A DNA stretch of 64,000 nucleotides from Nemania diffusa (taxonomy: Eukaryota > Ascomycota > Sordariomycetes > Xylariales > Xylariaceae), in assembly GCA_038501195.1 (NCBI GenBank), contig JBBPUQ010000002.1, positions 4,851,001 through 4,915,000 on the forward strand, in the 5' to 3' direction. The notes under the pieces are model-generated. The model was not told where the DNA came from. It saw nothing but the letters and a program-made list of their open reading frames with translations, and ran no database searches. This document shows positions 41,801 to 54,000 of this stretch, piece after piece. How positions within the stretch are numbered: position 1 is the first letter of the stretch; every line of letters starts with the position of its first letter. Position numbers and translations under genes: made by a program.

Positions 41801-44800
41801 CTGAGATCATTATGGCCTGATTGCTCATCGTCTAGACCTGTATGTATGGGGGGCATTCTGGGCGCGCATTCTGCCATTACCGCTGCTCGTCTTGGGGGTT
41901 ACGTGGGTTATGGCCCTAAATAGCGTTTAAGTGCAGAAAAGCAAAAAGCCACCGTCGATTTCTACTGGAGTGGGAAAAAGAAGGCGGCTCCAAGTACTGG
42001 CCACCTGCATGTCTCGCTGCAGCATCCTCCTTTAAGCGACCAAGGCGACCTACCGTAACGACGCGCGAGTAACTTGGTTAACCGCTACCTGCTCCGTTAC
42101 CTATCGATGGCCATCATGAGTGGTCAATGGGCGACCTGCGGCGGCCTCGCGTTATCGTATTATCGTCGTATTAGCAGATGCACGACACGACAAATTCGCC
42201 TCGAGACCTACCAGATTGCTCCACCGACTCGTAGTTTGTATGTACGCATACAGTAGGTTACTGTAGGCAGTGAGTTAGTTGAGTGGCATCGCATTTGCTA
42301 GTTCCACCTGCGGATGCCAAAAAAGTCCACAAATACTTCTTTTAGAAGCCAGTTAGAATTTCAGAAGAGCTCTCGAAATAATCTAGACAAGGTGGTGGTG
42401 TACCTATATGCCGAGAGCCAAAACTGCTATAATTGAATCGAGGGGGTAGGAAGAGGCTCTCGACGGCAAATTCTTACGTCACGATCTTAGAAGGCTCGAC
42501 AAAAGTAGGGCTCTTAGTACAGAATAGATGTCGCGTGAGAATCTACGCATGCTCGTGAAAATATGACCTCGTATCCCACGCATATGCGTAAGTACACTAA
42601 TACACAATCAATGAATGCAGATATGACCGCTATTTCGCATGACGGAGGCCAATGTCTCCAAGACCAGGCCTGCTTGGCCCGACTCTCCGACTCTCACCGA
42701 TACTTGCTCTTAGTCGGTATTATCTAGTCTTCCGTATTGACCGTACACAAACGCCCGGTTGATTCCTCACCTTACTACTACATAGGTAGTTGCCTACTAC
42801 ACATGCGCCAACAGGCACAATATTGCTTGAGTCTCGCTTGGATGTACTTGCCCTGGAGACACGTATCCGAGAACAAGCGGTGTCAAAGAGTTGTTCGTTA
42901 TAAGCGAGTATTTTAACTCGTCAGTGGCGTACGGCTCGCCGGAAAGGCCCGCTATCCGCCCTCCGTTGTTTCTGATGTAGGTACCTATTAGGTGCACCTA
43001 ACGTACTAATAGAACCTTAAATCGACATTGATGACAGGTCTAGATAGCAGCCCGCTTCTTTAGTGCGCACAACTTATACGCGATGGTTTTCAACTATCAA
43101 TACTAAGATCAACATTTACCTATCCCGATTGCTCCAAGTCAGTGAGACGAAGTGGACTTGAAAGCTTTGCCAACACAAGAAAATACCGAATTATGAGCCT
43201 TCTTATAAGTTATATGTACGCAATACGTATATACATACCTTGGAATGGCAGGGTTGTGCCGCAATTGAATAGCCAGCCTGTTTTCGAACCACGAGAATGT
43301 TTAGGAGGGGATGACTTCCCGGGCTCTACCATGTTTCTCGTTTTTCTTTACTCTACCTACTCCAGCGGACCATTCACAACAGGAATAGGTATCTAAGATG
43401 CTATAGGTAGGTAGGCAATCAATCAATAATTTAAGATTAGGCATCATTGATCGGCATGCCTTAGGTCGTCCAACGGATCTCAAATCTGTTGCTCTATCAC
43501 ATTGATTGCGTCAATGCATTATTTTCCCCAGCTGCGGCTCTAAGAGGCGGTTGCTTCTCAACGTCTCATGATCCGCTGCCATCCAGATTGCCGATGCCAA
43601 CAAGCGGATGAACCGGGGCCAAACTAGTCCCATACCTTCACCATTTCTCGTTAGTTTTGCATTGGCAGAAGAACGTCAAGCCAGCATTACTATCCAGGGC
43701 GCAGCGTAATAACTCATATTATGTGTACATATAGGGAGGGTGACTTAGACTCAGTACAAGTATGTACGGTAGTCTCGGCATCGAAATCATGCAGAGTAGT
43801 ATGCATACGGAGCCGTAGGCAGTAACTTGTATATGTGCATTCATCAATGCGGAGCAACACACACCGCCAGAACCTATACCCGAACCGAAATGCCCTGGAC
43901 CCTTCCTTTCTCCACGTCGTCTTCTACATATGCACATATGCGTAGATATGTAGGTAAATATTTTATTTATAACACTCCTCCCTTCCGGCTTCTGACAACG
44001 GCAGTCAACTTAGACTTCTAGGGGCAGAAGGTGATTAGATGGACTACCTATGTATACATGTGTAAGTACCGAGGGCTCTAGGAACATGTCGAAATCTACT
44101 TGCAAAGCCACTCCACGTGGAAAAGGAACCGCCGGGCCGTTGAACTCGCTTCTTGACTCTTTAATCAGCCAGCCTATCTACTGTGTACAATCAATGTGAG
44201 GGAGACACCTGCGGGAAGCTCACCTCTACGTACGTAAGCAGGCCGGACTCCAACAATGCAAATTGAAACAACAGATGCGCACGCCTCGATTCAACATGCA
44301 GCCAACTCCCGCCGATCACTCCCGTGGGGTGTGAGTTAGACTAACGCCAAAGGTGGCCATGCATGGGAGTCTAGGTAATTCCTGGCTTGGTAAATACCTT
44401 TGTAGTTGAGAGGCCTACAGTATTGTAAAGTCATATACTTATTACTACGCGTCATTCTAAGTAAGCTTGTCATGTATGTAAAGTCCTACGCATACGCTAC
44501 ACAACGCACACCTATACACACATATAGTATCTAGACTCTAGGTACTATCAACGGCGAAGATCGACGATAGGGAAGGATCGAAATTGTGCTCTCTTGTATC
44601 AATCAGCTGTTCAAACTAATCCCGCATTAATTCTAGTTTCATAAAGAGAAGCCTTCAAACTTCTGAAAATAGCACAGCCCCAGCGGGGGATAACTACCAA
44701 AACGGGATAGCTAGCAATTAACCGAAATACCCTGATTTTAATTTTACAGGACTTTGTCACCAACTGCTATCTAAGTACTTGTACAGAATATACGACGAAT

Positions 44801-47800
44801 ACCTATCTATTTACTCCATACTTCCATACAATTACCCCAGCCGCAAACATGAAATTCTCTCACAGCTTACGCTATGTACCTCGCGTGTAGAAAGACGACC
44901 AACTCAAGGATTAGTATGATCTTGTGATTCATAACAATCTTCTAATAACCGAAAATCAGGAAGGTTTGGATTCGACAACTTCTAGACAGTGCGTTGTAGC
45001 TGTATGTATGTAGAACCTACCTACCATACGCATAAGTTTGTAAGTACTGCGTTATTGCACAATACTTAGTAATAAGAACCATAATAATGATATGACGCCC
45101 CAAATCGGTTTAGGGTCCTGAGCTGCTTGTTTCTGACTGGGGAGGGAGGGGAGGGTTCATGGGGATGGGGGACGAACCCCTCATTTCGGCTTGAAGCCCT
45201 CGAAAAATTTCCATGCGAGTAAGCGTGACTGAATCCGCCGGCATTTGCCATGTGAGATGTGAGGGTGAGGAGATCGATGCACATCAAAAACCAACCACTC
45301 AAACCCGGCGGAAGGAATGCTTGGCGGAAAATCACGAAATTGACACCTTGCCAAGAGATTTAAACTATTGTTTAATTTTAGTCTTTGCAGAAATGATGCT
45401 TTCGGTCCTACGCAGCACCCATCTTCGACATCTCCACACGATACTACCTTACAGAATCCCTATTTGAAAAATGCATCACGAGGCTGGGGATTTTGCAATT
45501 AGTAAGTAAGTCCATGGAGATAATGAGAGCCCTGTCTATTCCACGTATGTATGTATTCTGTAGGCACATGGATTGCGTGTAGAACTCCAACACTCAAGTT
45601 GTTATGTTGAAGCCTACCTACACTATTAACCTATCATAGCACGTATAAACTACCTACATACGTACATACAAGCCAACATGCGTCACATAATGGAGAATAA
45701 CCCAGGCTAATGCCGTGAAATACCGTAAATCACCTACATGCCTATATGTGCGTGTAATAAACGTTCATCGGCAAGTCCTACGTGTAATCTCATACTAACC
45801 AGCGCATTTTTCCCCTGCTGAAGTTACCTGTGTAGGTAGGTATCTGCAGTATCGACAATAGACAGATCATTCGTCAGCAGGGGGCGCGAAGATAAAATAA
45901 AAATAAAATGAGACACGCTAGAACAGGCTTCGAGAAGAACAGACGTGATCTACCATTGCCGGAGCTACCGACGTACGGTGTATTCAATTATCGCTGCACA
46001 TCGATAGCTGCAAGGGTCTACCCAGCCTGTTCAATCCGTACTGTGCACGCGCGCAACATCTCTCTACATCTGCTCGCGATGCTGCGAACTACATAGTACG
46101 TAGTTGGCCGTGGGGAATTCTGTATAGCGATACACTTCACAGCTAACAACAGCCTTCCCCCGAGCGAGCGCGCCAGGAATGCCTCCTATGCCACGCAATA
46201 TCATGCCATCAATGCAAAGTGCGTACGTAGGGAGTATAGTAGATTCGAGCGAGGCATAGCATGGCGTAGCACGAGATCCCATATTCACTACACACACACG
46301 CAGGCGAAACCAACAATCTATCGGAGGCACTATCTACATACCTACACTACCTACCTACACAACTCCAACCGACGCAGCCGCCGCTCATGCGCTGGACGGG
46401 TAGGTAACGGGCGACGGATCTATTTATGGCAGGTAGGTAGGTGTGTTACGCGAGAATAAGAAACAATAACAAAAAACCAGTCTTTTGCACATTCGATGTC
46501 TACATACATACCTACTTTCATACATACACATATACTTACTTACATAAAACCACCCACACATGTAATGTGCACTTTACCCGTGACTGATAAGTAATAACCT
46601 GCCCCCCCCCCCCGGCCTGTGCCACCCACCTCTGATTCCGAAACGAGGCTTTCAGAAGATTGGCCAGGGACGAACCTTACAGGGTTCGTGTGTGTGTGTG
46701 TGCGTGCTTTCGTTTTTTCCCTGTGCGGCTGAACACGTGTTATGCCTGTTTCTCTGGACCGCCCGGCGGCGGCGGCGGCGGCACAGGCGAGGGCGAGAGA
46801 GCGAGCAGCGGACACGACAGGGCAGGGTTATGCGAGAAATCATTCTTCACATGGATGTGCCGAAGCAGTACCCGCTTCGCGACCAGGTACGCAATATTAC
46901 GTTCCATGTCACGCTTCGTCGGTCGTGTCAGCTACCTTGTTGCTTCTGCTGCTGTTGTGTATGTAGATACTGTACAGAGGAGAGATGTAGGTCCATACAG
47001 TACCTAGGCAGGTATGTTGTATGTACGTAGTATTCGCCGTTGTAAGTAGGCTCGCTCGGTCGGTGGCGCGGTGTACTGTACTGTACTGTGGTGTAAGTAA
47101 GTAGTGTTCGACTGGACCAGGAATTCCGTGCATTCACTTACATACATACTTACACATAATGTATGTACCTGTGTAGGACGAGCTGGTCATAAGTAAGTCG
47201 TCAGCGCACAGCAGTTAGCTGGCGTCCACGCCAAGGTCCGTGGCGTGCATCGTAGACACCTGAGCCGTTCCCCCCGATTAAATAATCTCGTCTCATAGGC
47301 AGGTCGCGAGCTCGGTCTGGAGCGCGCCGCAAAATTTACAAAGTTACGTAGTCTATTTACACGGCGACGGGACGCGAGCCAATGGATTAGGCGGCCGAGA
47401 TAGACTATTACTGCCAACCGAGACGACTAGTCAGTTTGCTAGCTAGAGTATTAGTAGGAAGGGCGTGCGCGCGCGCGAAGGAGTTGCAGTCGAGTTGCGC
47501 AGGTTGTCTATCTATGTACTTGCTTACTTAGTCTAGTCCGGAATATATGCAAAACGTAAACATTGCTAACAGCGGCGGCGGCTTGGCGGTCATGTCCTAC
47601 CTACATATCCGCCGCGCTACCTCTCCAGCTAGCTAGCAAGCAGCCAAGCACAACTCCCGCCAAGGAGCACAAATCCCTAGAAATAATTACTCCCGGACTG
47701 GCACGGCCCGAGCAGGACACACTGCTTGTTTGCGTTATGAAAAGCCTCCCTCCCTCCAAGACACGACGCTCCGTCGCCACGGAACACATCGTCCCAGCAA

Positions 47801-48699
47801 ACAGCAGATAGGCGAGGCCTCGCCATCACCAAGGTGGCTGGCTGGCTCGGTACCGGCTGAGCGACAAAAGGTCTACCTAAGGTATGTACTCGTGATATCT
47901 CCTCCCCTCTTTCTCCTTTCCGTTTCCGGTAATTTTTATCGAAGTTTCCTCTGCCGAAGCAGCACCACGACACTAGGCATGCGAAGATGTGAAAAAGCAT
48001 CGTCAGGTGAGCGCCGTAGCTGATACTTGGCACCTTGGTCCCTTGCATCATTCAGCCTTTCGCGGTCCGAAAATATAGCTTGCTGGCTTAGTAGCTCGAC
48101 TATAGGACCGCCGCAGTGCGCTCATTACTATTCTACTATACCACACTTTTGTTTTTTGTTTTTTAAGAAAAAAAAAGTATCGGCAGATGTTTAGGCCCGA
48201 GTGTCCGAGCTCTGGGCTCGTACAGGTACGACGGCCTCGACTATTCGTGCGTAGGATCTAGCTGGGCAGGCGCTGTGTTAACCTGGTTGGGGTTGGTTGC
48301 CGTGCCGTAGGATTCCGGCCGGAGGAACCGATGTCGACATAAGGTGTAACGGAGAGACATGACGCCGTTACTGCGGTTATCGCAACAATGGTGATATGCG
48401 GTGGTTGTGTGCGACAACACGGCAGCCCACCCTGTCTCTCTTCAAAGATATCTACATTTTTGTGTGTTTGCTATCGTATATGGGTGAAAAGGGTCAGAAA
48501 AGACATTAGAGAAACATAAGCGCACCGACTTGTCGATAGTTGTATTAGAGCAGCCGCGTGTACTTGGGTGTTGCGTAGCTTAATTATATATCTAAACTAA
48601 TACATCTCAACTGAGTTAAAACCTCAAGCCAAATTGCCGTGTTTACTATCCCACGGTCCTCATCGTAAAACCGCGATGCTATAAACCATGTCCCACCCA
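38828..48699. other. 9.9-kb gene-poor stretch
   Basis: No gene is supported across this interval. All frames are short, overlap on both strands and lack motifs; the longest are 148 codons at 39298-39744 and 124 codons at 47677-48051. Visible low-complexity pieces: repeated tgggcagtggac (39610-39640), gatagatata (about 40806-40832), ctacat x4 (about 41598-41622), poly-C (46602-46613), GT (46687-46703), GGC (about 46765-46781) and cgcg (about 47467-47478). AGGTAGGT/CCTAGG motifs recur throughout. It could be relic DNA, non-coding transcription units or an extended regulatory region; the sequence alone does not say. Confidence 0.6.
46602..46613. repeat. Poly-C tract
   Basis: This is a run of 12 C. 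It sits 75 bp before a GT microsatellite (46687-46703) and about 150 bp before a GGC run (about 46765-46781), all inside the gene-poor stretch. Confidence 0.9.
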
Positions 48700-49897
48700 T
48701 CAAGGCCAGACCTCAACCGTCTCCCACTCGTGATGCCCTCTCCCGTACCCAGCACCGATATACGTGTGTATCCACCGCCGGGGGTGCTCGGGATCGCTCA
48801 GGTCCGTCTGGTCGACCTCGTCAGGGGCGATGACGACGACGCGGAAGTTGGCCCGCGCGACGGGGTCCTCGAGGTCCGTGACCCTCTGTCCCAGCGCGAG
48901 ACCCTCGCCCACGACGGGCAGCGCCACCGGGCGGCCGGGCGGAGGGTTGCGGAACGAGCCGCGCATCAGCGGGCTCAGGTTGCCGAAGTGCGCCGTGATC
49001 TCGCGCGCGAAGCTCCAGTCCCCCTCTCCGCTGCCCCTGGCCGTGCCGGCGTGGGCACCAGCAGCAGCAGAGGAGGAAGAGGAGGAGGAGGAGGCAGGCC
49101 GGCGCATGCGGCTCTTCAGCAGCGTCATGACCTCGCGGCCCTCGAGCGAGCTCTCGATGTCGGGCGCGAGCACGTACGCACGCCCGCGCACGCGCCACTG
49201 CACGCCGGGCTGGCGCGCCCAGAACACGGCCTCAACAATAGCACCGCCGCCTGTGCCTTTCAGCTTCTCCTCCGCGGTCCGCACGACCTCGGCGATCGTC
49301 GTCTTGCCCTTCATGCGCGCCAGCCCCTCCTCCCAGAGCTCCTCGCCCACCTTCTGCGTCGTCGGCGAGCCCGGGTCCGTGCCCCGCGCCGTTCTCAGGT
49401 CCAGGTCGAGGCCGTCTTCCCACTGCGGTGCCAGAGGTTAGCCGTTGTCTTAACGTCAGTTTAAAGGGGGCGTGTTCGTGCTGTAAAGATGCCCAGACTA
49501 CCTAGGTAGGGAGGTAGGGAGGTGGGGAGGGAAGGAGAGGGGGAAATGACGCCGCTAATTAAATGGCATGACTCACGAGCTCCTCCATCTTGTCCATGCG
49601 CGCGTCCGTCGTGAAGGTCAGGAGGTCGCTCTCCCAGACGCCGGCCGGGTTCAGCGGGGCGTCGTTCTTGGGGTTGGCGGGCAGGCCCGCCCAGAGGCCG
49701 CGGCAGACGCACGTCCGCGCGCGCGGGAAGCGCACCGGCGCCGCGAGGATCGACGAGCGCCGGTCCCGGCCAGCGCCACCGCCGCCGGGGCCGGACGCCC
49801 GCCGCAGCGTGCCGAGCGTGAACTCGGGCGGGTCCATGCCCGCGAGGTGCGAGACGAAGAGGCTGCGCCAGGGCGCCGCGAGGGGTGGCGAGGACAT
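48700..49897 (-). CDS. Pyridoxamine 5'-phosphate oxidase-fold FMN-binding protein, Alr4036 type
   Basis: The two exons are 49897-49577 and 49422-48700. They are joined across a 154-bp intron (GTGAGT donor, GCTAAC branch, CAG acceptor), giving 347 aa. It starts MSSPPLAAPWRSLFVSHLA, the usual start of this family; the upstream in-frame ATG at 50008 would add 37 low-complexity residues. Family features: RTCVCRGLW, a region ending ESDLLTFTTDARMDKMEEL, and QWRVRGRAYVLAPD, the split-barrel strands that bind FMN. Late in the protein come FRVVVIAPDEVDQTDL and a C-terminal strand region ending HHEWETVEVWP. Poly-Ser and Ala/Gly runs interrupt the middle. Fungal members are usually described as FMN-binding or PNPOx-like; the true substrate is not established, and a role in vitamin B6 metabolism is inference. 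The gene is very GC-rich, giving long antisense frames. Confidence 0.85.
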
Positions 49898-51067
49898 CGT
49901 GTTAGTAGCCGCCGCCGCTGCCGAGTGTGTGGTGTGATGAGGAGGTTGCAGGTGGGTTGTGAGTGTTGCCAGTCGCGATGTTACTTTCGCGCCTGTAGTG
50001 CGGCGCATTCAAGCCTCTTTTGGGTGCCAAATCAAATCGCAGACCGCAGATCGCAGACCACAAACCACGAGAGAGCGCTGTCTTGGTACGTTGCCTTAGG
50101 TAGTCTAGCTGGATGCGTCTTCTTTACGAACTGAACTCTCCAGCCTTGTATTGAGACTGTTAGTAATAATTATGTTGCTACCCTAATATATCCCAGTGTG
50201 TACAAAGCACGTCGAGATGGGGTCGGCAAACCGAGGATTTGGATAGGTTAGTCAAGTTGCACCGGATATTTATTGGTGACCATGCAATTCTTGAGAGCTC
50301 CCTTGGAATCTATGGCATTAGCTAGCGGTGACGTCATATGTCCATCAGGTTGTTCGTCGTTCCAGTTGTTGTATGCCTAAGTTTTCACCTTTTGTTCTCT
50401 GCAGAAACTCATCACCACGTAACCGACTAAGTTTACACAGACGTCAAAAGAGGAGGTTTGGATGTGCCTAGTAAAGTACCTAAGTATCTATCTACTAGCT
50501 ACTTAGGTATATAGGTAGTTTGACGGCGGAGAGTTCTCCACAATCCCCGCCAATACTTACCTGCTATCGCCGCCGCTATTGCTTCGCAAGTCTCTATCTA
50601 GCGTAGACCCTAGGTAGATCAAGTAAATATTTCGAAGTAATACAAACCACCGAGATCACATCTGGACCAAATGCTTGATTAAAATAATTATTAATAACAG
50701 TAACAACAATAGTATATAGGTAGTTGCCCATACCAATACACATACAGTACACGTATACATACATATACATATAATACATACAATACACACAGTATACGTG
50801 TGAACGTATACAGAACATAATGCCCCAAACCCAACCGTACAACGCCATGAAACACCCCCAACGCACTTAAACGTGCTTAAAATCATTCACTCATGAGTGG
50901 CCTGAGCCTTAGGTATCTTGTGGCAGATGTTCCTATCTAGCTGAAACATAATCAAGGCAATCTAAGACTTTTATTTTCCATCCTGAAGTCCTCCGAGAAA
51001 AAAAACCGATCCTGCAGATCTGAATATCGAGAAAAAGCATTAGCACACATCTACCGCTCAAATCTGT
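49898..51067. other. Intergenic between PNPOx-like gene and URA2
   Basis: This is the upstream flank of the PNPOx-like gene and the 3' flank of URA2. It contains an ATA/ACA-rich low-complexity stretch at about 50740-50810. No gene is supported. Confidence 0.55.
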
Positions 51068-54000
51068 CTACTCAGACATCACAAGAGCGAGCAGCGCCAT
51101 GCGGCAGTAAAGTCCATATCTCATCTGTAAACTTGTTAGAATAACGTCCTGGCGGCACCTTGCTATGATATAACTCACCTGTCTGAAATAAGCCGCTCTG
51201 TGATCGAAGTCAACTTCCTCCGCCACCTCGTCATTCCGCGGCAAAGGATGCAGCACACGCGTGTGCTGCTTTGCGTGCTTCAGCGTAGCGTTGTCGATGC
51301 GGTACACGTTCTTGACCTTCTCGTATTCCTCCAGGCTGGGGAAGCGTTCCTTCTGCACTCTTGTGCAATAGAGAACATCACTCCTAGAGAGGATCTCTGG
51401 CGTAAGTTCTTCAGATTCGCATAGGAGCTGGCCAGACGCCGCGAGCAGAGCACGGACATCCGCCGGAAGGGCAAGTGACTTGGGCGAGACAAGCTGCACT
51501 GACACCTGGTAGTGTCGGAGAAGGTAGATCAACGAATGGACGGTTCGGCCGTACAAGAGATCCCCAACAAAGGTAATTGTCAATCCCTTGACCGTGCCGA
51601 GTTCTTCCCGAATAGTGAAAAGATCAAGGAAGGCCTGAGTTGGGTGTTCTGCGCTCCCGTTACCTCCATTGATAACGGGAACCTTGCTATACCTCTTCAC
51701 AACGTCGACAGACCTTTCCTCGGGATGGCGGAGCACCACCGCGTCGCCGTAGCACTCGAGAGTCCTAAGAGTGTCCTGCAAAGTTTCTCCTTTCTGCACC
51801 GATGAGTGCGATGTACTAATAGCGATCGTCCTACCTCCGAGACGTTGCATGGCAGCATCAAACGAGGACGAGGTGCGAGTAGAAGGCTCATAGAACATAG
51901 TGCATAGTACACGGCCATGAAGAGTGTTGAGCACTCCTTCTCGGTCCACCCCTAGACGCATCTCCTGTGCCACTGTGAAGAGGAGATGGAGATCAGATCT
52001 CGTGTAGTCTTTCACAGAAAGCACATGCGCGTTCTTGAAGACAGACGGTCGCGTTAGAAGATTGTGCAGTGAGTCGACAAAAGGCGAACGCGCCGGTCCC
52101 GGAAGGACAAATTCATCAGCACCATGTCCGAGTTTGGGGATAACCCGCAAAGAATCGGATTCACTTTCGTACGTGCGCAGACCCCTTCCAAGCTGCGAGT
52201 GTTGTCGAGGGCTAATGGCATCTACAGGGAATGGCGCCATCTGAGGTGTGGACACAGCAACAGGTGACATTGGCGCAGGCATGCTGTTATGCGTAGACAT
52301 ATCCTTGCCGAGTGGTGATATCGGCAGAACCTCACCATCAAGGCATACTGTCTTCTCATTAAACGTGACTCGTTGCACGGCTCCACGCATAACCTTGCCC
52401 GTAAAAGGAGACCATGAAGCAGACTTCGCCACCGTGTAGGTGCGTTCAAGCTCAATCTCGACTGATGTCCCCACCTGCTCGTGAAGCTCGAATATGCTCT
52501 TGGGATTATCGTAAAGACGCGTCTTGATATCATCAATAGTCAACTTGCCTTCAACGACGGAGGTGAGAAGTAGTGGTAGAGCTTCGGCAATGCCCACTGC
52601 AGGGTCCACCTTGAGAGCTTCGTCATCTGGCTGCAAGGCGCGGGCCAACTGGAATGGAACGCTGCCAATTGAAAATACATCAATAGTATTCAAGTATTCC
52701 CATAAAGCGTCTTGGTCACTTGGCTCGGGCAAAAATTGGCAGTCCGGATAGTCCTTGCGAGATAGGTACAGGGAGTAGATTGACACGTCACAGGTTACAC
52801 TCAAGCCCTTCTTCTTGCTTAGAGAAATCAGCCGGATATCATCTTTAGTAGTCACACTAGTAACGTGGATGCGCCGGTTATGCAGACTTGCTAGTAGCAA
52901 GATCGATGCGAGGTCGGTGGTCTTTGCATCGGTGACAATCGGCTTATGTACTGGCCATGCGTCAAAATGGGCGGTGACTGCAGCAACCTTGCTGATATTA
53001 TCGGAAAGATGGTTGAACGGTATGAATAGTGACCCAACTTCACTGGTAACCTGGCTGATCTGGTTTGCGTTTTCTGAGGTTGCCGAGATGGAGAAGTTGT
53101 AGTCACAATACCCGCCGCGCTTGCTATTGAGTTGGGCAAGCTTGAGCGTTCTCGCATCGGTGATAGATGCATCTGCCCCTAGAGGCATGACACGGACCAT
53201 GCTAAAACCGGAAGCAATTGACGCCTTTGTGACATCCTGCAAATCATGGCTTCCTGGAGACACAATTCCCGGCACAAAGGCGGCGATATTGATCAGCCCC
53301 GGCAGAACCACTGAGCGGTGGCTCGTCTGGAAATCGCGATTGCAGACTTCCAGGTCGAAATGTCTAGCGATTGCCTCAATAAGTATCTTGGCGTTTTTGA
53401 CATTTGTTACCAAAGGAATCTGATAATCGACAGCCATGCGACGCGTTTGGTACCCTCTACTCATGTAGTTTGCCGGTCGCCGATACTTGTTGTTAGATGG
53501 GAGGTTAATATAAAGGTTTATCATGTTGTTTGCCAAATGCTGCGTCAAGGAGAATTCAGACCGCTGGTCATCATCTTCCTTTCCAAGCGCTTCTAAAAAT
53601 TGAACAGGGATTCCATGATCCTGATAGAAATCGGCCGTGCCGGCGGTTGCATATAGTTTATATCCCATTTTTTGAAGCCGTTCAACTGATGGAAGCATCT
53701 CCTTCTTATCTCTGTACGATCCAATCGACAGAAGAATATTGCTCTTAGGGATCTTGAATCCGGTTGACATCAGTGCCTTAAGATAAGCTTCATACTTGTC
53801 TCTTCCGAAACAAGCAACTTCACCAGTGGATGCCATTTCTACGCCGAGGACAGGGTCCGCGCCAGAAAGTCGGGAGAAGCTGAATTGCGGAACCTTCACT
53901 CCTACGGACCCAGGAGAGAGGTTAGTTGGCGGGTATTCGGTGAAAGGCACCCCCATGATCGCCTTAGTTGCCATTTCGATGAGATCAACTCCCATGACTT

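Noticed and set aside
47677..48051. 124-codon minus frame
   Set aside because: No recognisable domain, poor codon character and no splice-compatible neighbour; not enough support for a gene.
48688..49464. 258-codon plus frame opposite the PNPOx-like gene
   Set aside because: It is antisense to a GC-rich gene with clear homology on the minus strand; its own composition is Arg/Ala noise.
52500..53460. Possible active dihydroorotase inside URA2
   Set aside because: The HxH metal site is replaced by non-ligand residues, as in other fungal URA2 proteins; DHOase activity is not expected.
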